Part shown: piece by piece, positions 40,020-42,194 of the stretch
Layout of the letters: every line of letters starts with the position of its first letter
Numbering within the stretch: position 1 is the first letter of the stretch
NCBI GenBank assembly: GCA_028280885.1
Contig: JANQKY010000003.1
Coordinates: 1 to 42,194 of the forward strand
Reading direction: 5' to 3'
From: Tepidamorphus sp.
Lineage (GTDB): Bacteria; Pseudomonadota; Alphaproteobacteria; Rhizobiales; Tepidamorphaceae
DNA: 42,194 nucleotides
The notes under the pieces: model-generated
Databases searched by the model: none
What the model was told of the DNA's origin: nothing
What the model saw: the letters and a program-made list of their open reading frames with translations, nothing else
Position numbers and translations under genes: made by a program

Positions 40020-41180
40020 TCAGAAAACGACGTCGAAGCCGCCAGCGGCCAGTGCCTCGCGCCGCTTCTGATCCCAGGCTTCCGCCCAGTTCTCAGGCCC
40101 CTCGGCCTTCAACTCCTCCCAGGCCCGCATCAGCGCCGCCTGGCGCGCGACGAGGTTGTCGTTGTGGGCCTGGGCATCTTCATTCCAGGCGCCGATATCT
40201 GTGTAATAGCGGATCGCGCCGTCGTGATAGGGCGCCACCCAGGTGTAGTTCTGCTTGTCCAAAGCCCAACCGTTGATGCCCGGCGCTTCACCGGCATAGC
40301 CGTCAAAGAGCTCGTGCAGCGCCTTGGTCATGTTGTAGGTGAGATCCGCATCCTGGTCGGCATAGGTCATCAGCACCGGATAGGCATAGCCTGCTGTCGG
40401 CGCTCCATCGGTCCCGTCAATCGTGGCGCCAACAGTCGCGGTCATCGGCGTGAAGAACGGCGCGATGGCCTGCATCCGCGCCAGCCCTTCGGTGTTATCG
40501 GGATCGATCGGCGGCCAATAGACACCGCGCGGTCCGGATTCCGCTTCATAGGCCCGGCCTGAATTGGTCGAGGCAAAGGCCGCATCGACACTGCCGTCGA
40601 TCATGCCTGCCCAGGAATCGCCGAAACCGCCAAATTCGACCCGTTCCACATCGTCCCAGGTCAGGCCGCCATAGGCCAGATACGCTTCGTTGTTGACATT
40701 CAGCGCCGGCGCGCCCTTGACCCAGGCGACGCGCATGCCTTTGAGATCTGCATAGGTGAAGCCTTCGCAGCCGGGTTTACCGGCCTTCTCGCAAGCCTCT
40801 GCGGCCACGGCGAGAGAAAGGCCAACCGCGCCGCCATTATTGGCGGCCAGGATGCGGACAGGCTGAGGCCCCCAATTCTCGGCGCCGAACTGGAAGACAC
40901 CTTCCTGCGCCATAAAGGACCCGCCAACCCCATTGGCCGAGAAATCCACTTTGCCCTGGCGCAGGGGTTCGGTGCGGGCGATGTCGTTTTTGCCCGGCAG
41001 GACGCGCAGGTTCACGTCCAGCGCGTCCTGAAGCGCTGCTCCGATGGCAATCGATTGATTATACCCGGCTGAGCCGGTGCCGTAAGCGGTCCACGTGACC
41101 TGTTTTGGCAAGTCGATATCCTGCGCCAATGCCGGAACCGCCGCCAGAACAGCGGTTCCGATAACCAGGGACATACGCAT
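40020..41180 (-). CDS. TAXI-family TRAP transporter solute-binding protein
   Basis: 386 residues from ATG 41180, 7 bases after GGAGG; an earlier in-frame start at 41267 adds a non-leader segment. Signal peptide of ~19 residues (MRMSLVIGTAVLAAVPALAQ). The mature part has the TAXI signatures: VTWTAYGTGSAGYNQSIAIGAAL, DVNLRVLPGKNDIARTEPLRQGKVDFSANGVG, and in the second half GFGDSWAGMIDGSVDAAFAS and PYHDGAIRYYTDIGAW. It delivers its ligand to the fused permease. No regulator gene adjoins it. Confidence 0.92.
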   Translation of the reverse strand: MRMSLVIGTAVLAAVPALAQDIDLPKQVTWTAYGTGSAGYNQSIAIGAALQDALDVNLRVLPGKNDIARTEPLRQGKVDFSANGVGGSFMAQEGVFQFGAENWGPQPVRILAANNGGAVGLSLAVAAEACEKAGKPGCEGFTYADLKGMRVAWVKGAPALNVNNEAYLAYGGLTWDDVERVEFGGFGDSWAGMIDGSVDAAFASTNSGRAYEAESGPRGVYWPPIDPDNTEGLARMQAIAPFFTPMTATVGATIDGTDGAPTAGYAYPVLMTYADQDADLTYNMTKALHELFDGYAGEAPGINGWALDKQNYTWVAPYHDGAIRYYTDIGAWNEDAQAHNDNLVARQAALMRAWEELKAEGPENWAEAWDQKRREALAAGGFDVVF

Positions 41181-41505
41181 GAAATTTCCTCCGATATTCT
41201 TCGCTGGCTGCATATGAACGATGTTTCCATCCAACAGTACTGTCCGGACTACATCGGGAGGAGTCAACTTAACAGTCCTCTTCGCTGCTACTGTTTACCC
41301 CGGTTCGTAACATCCAGCGCACCTCAAACTGTGGCTTTCGCTTCCTGCAACAGCCCGCGGCGAAAAACATTACATCGTCGAGATAGTGACGCTGTGCGGA
41401 CTGCGGCTCCTGACGCAGGCTATTCGCGTTCATCCACATGAGTTGCCATCATTCAACATTCCGACGTCGACGCTGGTAATCGAATTTCGGGCTCACATAG
41501 ATGTA
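41181..41505. other. Intergenic upstream of the TAXI operon
   Basis: No coding frame is convincing. It should hold the TAXI promoter (leftward), but no clear -35/-10 pair stands out. A perfect 10-bp palindrome ACAGTACTGT lies at 41234-41243, about 55 bases before the TAXI start, and could be an operator. Base composition is visibly less GC-rich than in regions 1-5. Confidence 0.5.
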
Positions 41506-41951
41506 TCAGAGGTCGACCAGAAACTCTGACGCTGGCTCGACACCCGACATAACCCACTCCTGGCGTGGCCGAGTGGCGGCGACATAAAGCAAATGCCGCT
41601 CGGTCTCGATGATCGCTTCGAGGTCGTCGACATCACGCATCGCGGATGCACATCGATGCGCCGGCGCTCGGCCCAGTCATAGGCGTCATCATGGTGCGCG
41701 ACAAACGCGACCATGGTGGTCGTTGTGCCACCCCTGCCGGTCATCTTGTGAATGACGATGCGCAGATCCCGATTGACCCGCACCGACCAGAAGTTGCTGT
41801 CCTTGGAGCGATCGATGCGGTGATACTTCAGGCCCGGATTTTCCGGGTTGCTCTGTAGATCAAAGACCGTGAGCTTGACCTGCTTCTGCTCATCATTGGT
41901 GAGCTTGGCAAGGGAATCCGTCAACGTCCGGGCGATGACGGTCTGGGTCAA
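41506..41951 (-). pseudogene. Remnant of a RelE-domain/UvrD-type helicase, core deleted
   Basis: From about 41951 (TTG) to 41643 the frame encodes a RelE-like N-terminal domain of a known superfamily I helicase type: LTDSLAKLTNDEQKQVKLTVFDLQ, PENPGLKYHRI, NFWSVRVNRDLRIVIHK and FVAHHDDAYDWAERRRIDVHP. Directly after, in another frame (41640-41506), comes the C-terminal end of the same protein: LEAIIETERHLLYVAATRPR, the UvrD motif VI region, ending GVEPASEFLVDL and a stop. The helicase core between, several hundred residues, is missing, and the two parts are out of frame. So the gene is dead, unless the RelE-like part alone is still made. Confidence 0.75.
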
Positions 41952-42104
41952 GCATCTTTGTCCAATGCCCCAATGAACTCGGAGTTCGGGCCTACATTCA
42001 AAATCCAATTTATCTTGGCGCCAGACTTCTTCAGTGGCTTTTTCCACCAATCTCCGCCGAGATCCAGGCTTCGGTCAGAACCAGATATTCTGTTCACTAA
42101 ACCA

Positions 42105-42124
42105 CTACCGACTTTCGTCGGTAG
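42105..42124. repeat. Stem-loop overlapping the transposase-like stop codon
   Basis: CTACCGAC-tttc-GTCGGTAG is a perfect 8-bp stem; on the minus strand the loop is GAAA. It lies at the 3' end of an IS200/IS605-like gene, where these elements carry a subterminal hairpin recognised by TnpA. Confidence 0.55.
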
Positions 42125-42194
42125 GATTTTGGATGTGGGTTTGCAGGTACTGAAGTACGATGTCTTCTGTAATGGCGCCGTTTGTGGTTGAAAA
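42105..42194 (-). CDS. C-terminal end of a possible IS200/IS605 transposase (partial)
   Basis: The last 29 residues of a leftward gene that begins beyond the window. The visible segment (NGAITEDIVLQYLQTHIQ, ending at TAG) resembles the C-terminal helix of IS200/IS605 TnpA proteins, which typically have a glycine, a threonine-acidic pair and an I-x-x-Y-I helix. A hairpin overlaps the stop. The catalytic HUH and Tyr residues lie outside the window, so the call is tentative. Confidence 0.4.
   Translation of the reverse strand, partial: FSTTNGAITEDIVLQYLQTHIQNPTDESR

Noticed and set aside
41975..41987. Palindrome GAACTC-G-GAGTTC as an SOS (LexA) box
   Set aside because: Alphaproteobacterial LexA sites are direct repeats of GTTC or GAAC with 7-base spacing; this inverted repeat with short spacing does not fit, and the downstream gene is a remnant.

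Overview
The window is GC-rich, densely packed and operon-rich, with ABC, TRAP, TRAP-TAXI and tripartite tricarboxylate transporters, many short-chain dehydrogenases, and GntR, LacI, LysR and IclR regulators. This gene content fits an environmental alphaproteobacterium (Hyphomicrobiales or Rhodobacterales type). That placement is an inference from gene content; no rRNA or tRNA gene is present to confirm it.

Region 1 (1-8131) is a sulfate-ester module. It holds the end of a GntR/FCD regulator, a formylglycine-generating enzyme (FGE), a TctC binding protein, a lactonase-like beta-propeller protein, a divergent LysR regulator, and a sulfatase-TctB-TctA operon. Region 2 (8132-10669) is a LacI regulator with two operators in its own promoter, followed by a solute-binding-protein-like gene that has no signal peptide.

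Region 3 (10767-26266) looks like one LacI regulon. A near-identical 18-bp operator lies before three transcription units: an ABC importer operon running leftwards (ATPase, binding protein, two permeases, a second sulfatase, two SDRs, a MetE-like protein); a rightward CoA-ester operon (CaiB-type CoA-transferase, enoyl-CoA hydratase, metallo-beta-lactamase-fold hydrolase, 3-hydroxyacyl-CoA dehydrogenase-like enzyme); and a leftward SDR plus zinc alcohol dehydrogenase pair. Both sulfatases lack signal peptides, so the cell probably imports the sulfated compound intact and desulfates it in the cytosol, using the FGE to activate both enzymes.

Region 4 (26267-26819) is intergenic and carries dispersed hairpin repeats, one related to a copy at 8132-8200. 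Region 5 (26820-35270) is an IclR-controlled dicarboxylate-type module: a TRAP importer runs rightwards, and an operon of LeuC-like, LeuD-like, isocitrate-lyase/PEP-mutase-like and M29/NicX-like proteins runs leftwards. Identical IclR palindromes stand at both promoters.

Region 6 (35271-42194) looks accessory. It starts with a truncated mobilization-type ribbon-helix-helix fragment. Next comes an unrecognised two-gene module (a cytosolic trypsin-like protease with an intact His-Asp-Ser triad, plus a 333-residue partner) followed by a large multi-arm palindrome. After that come a TRAP-TAXI transporter operon, a helicase gene that has lost its whole core, and the end of an IS200/IS605-like transposase gene.
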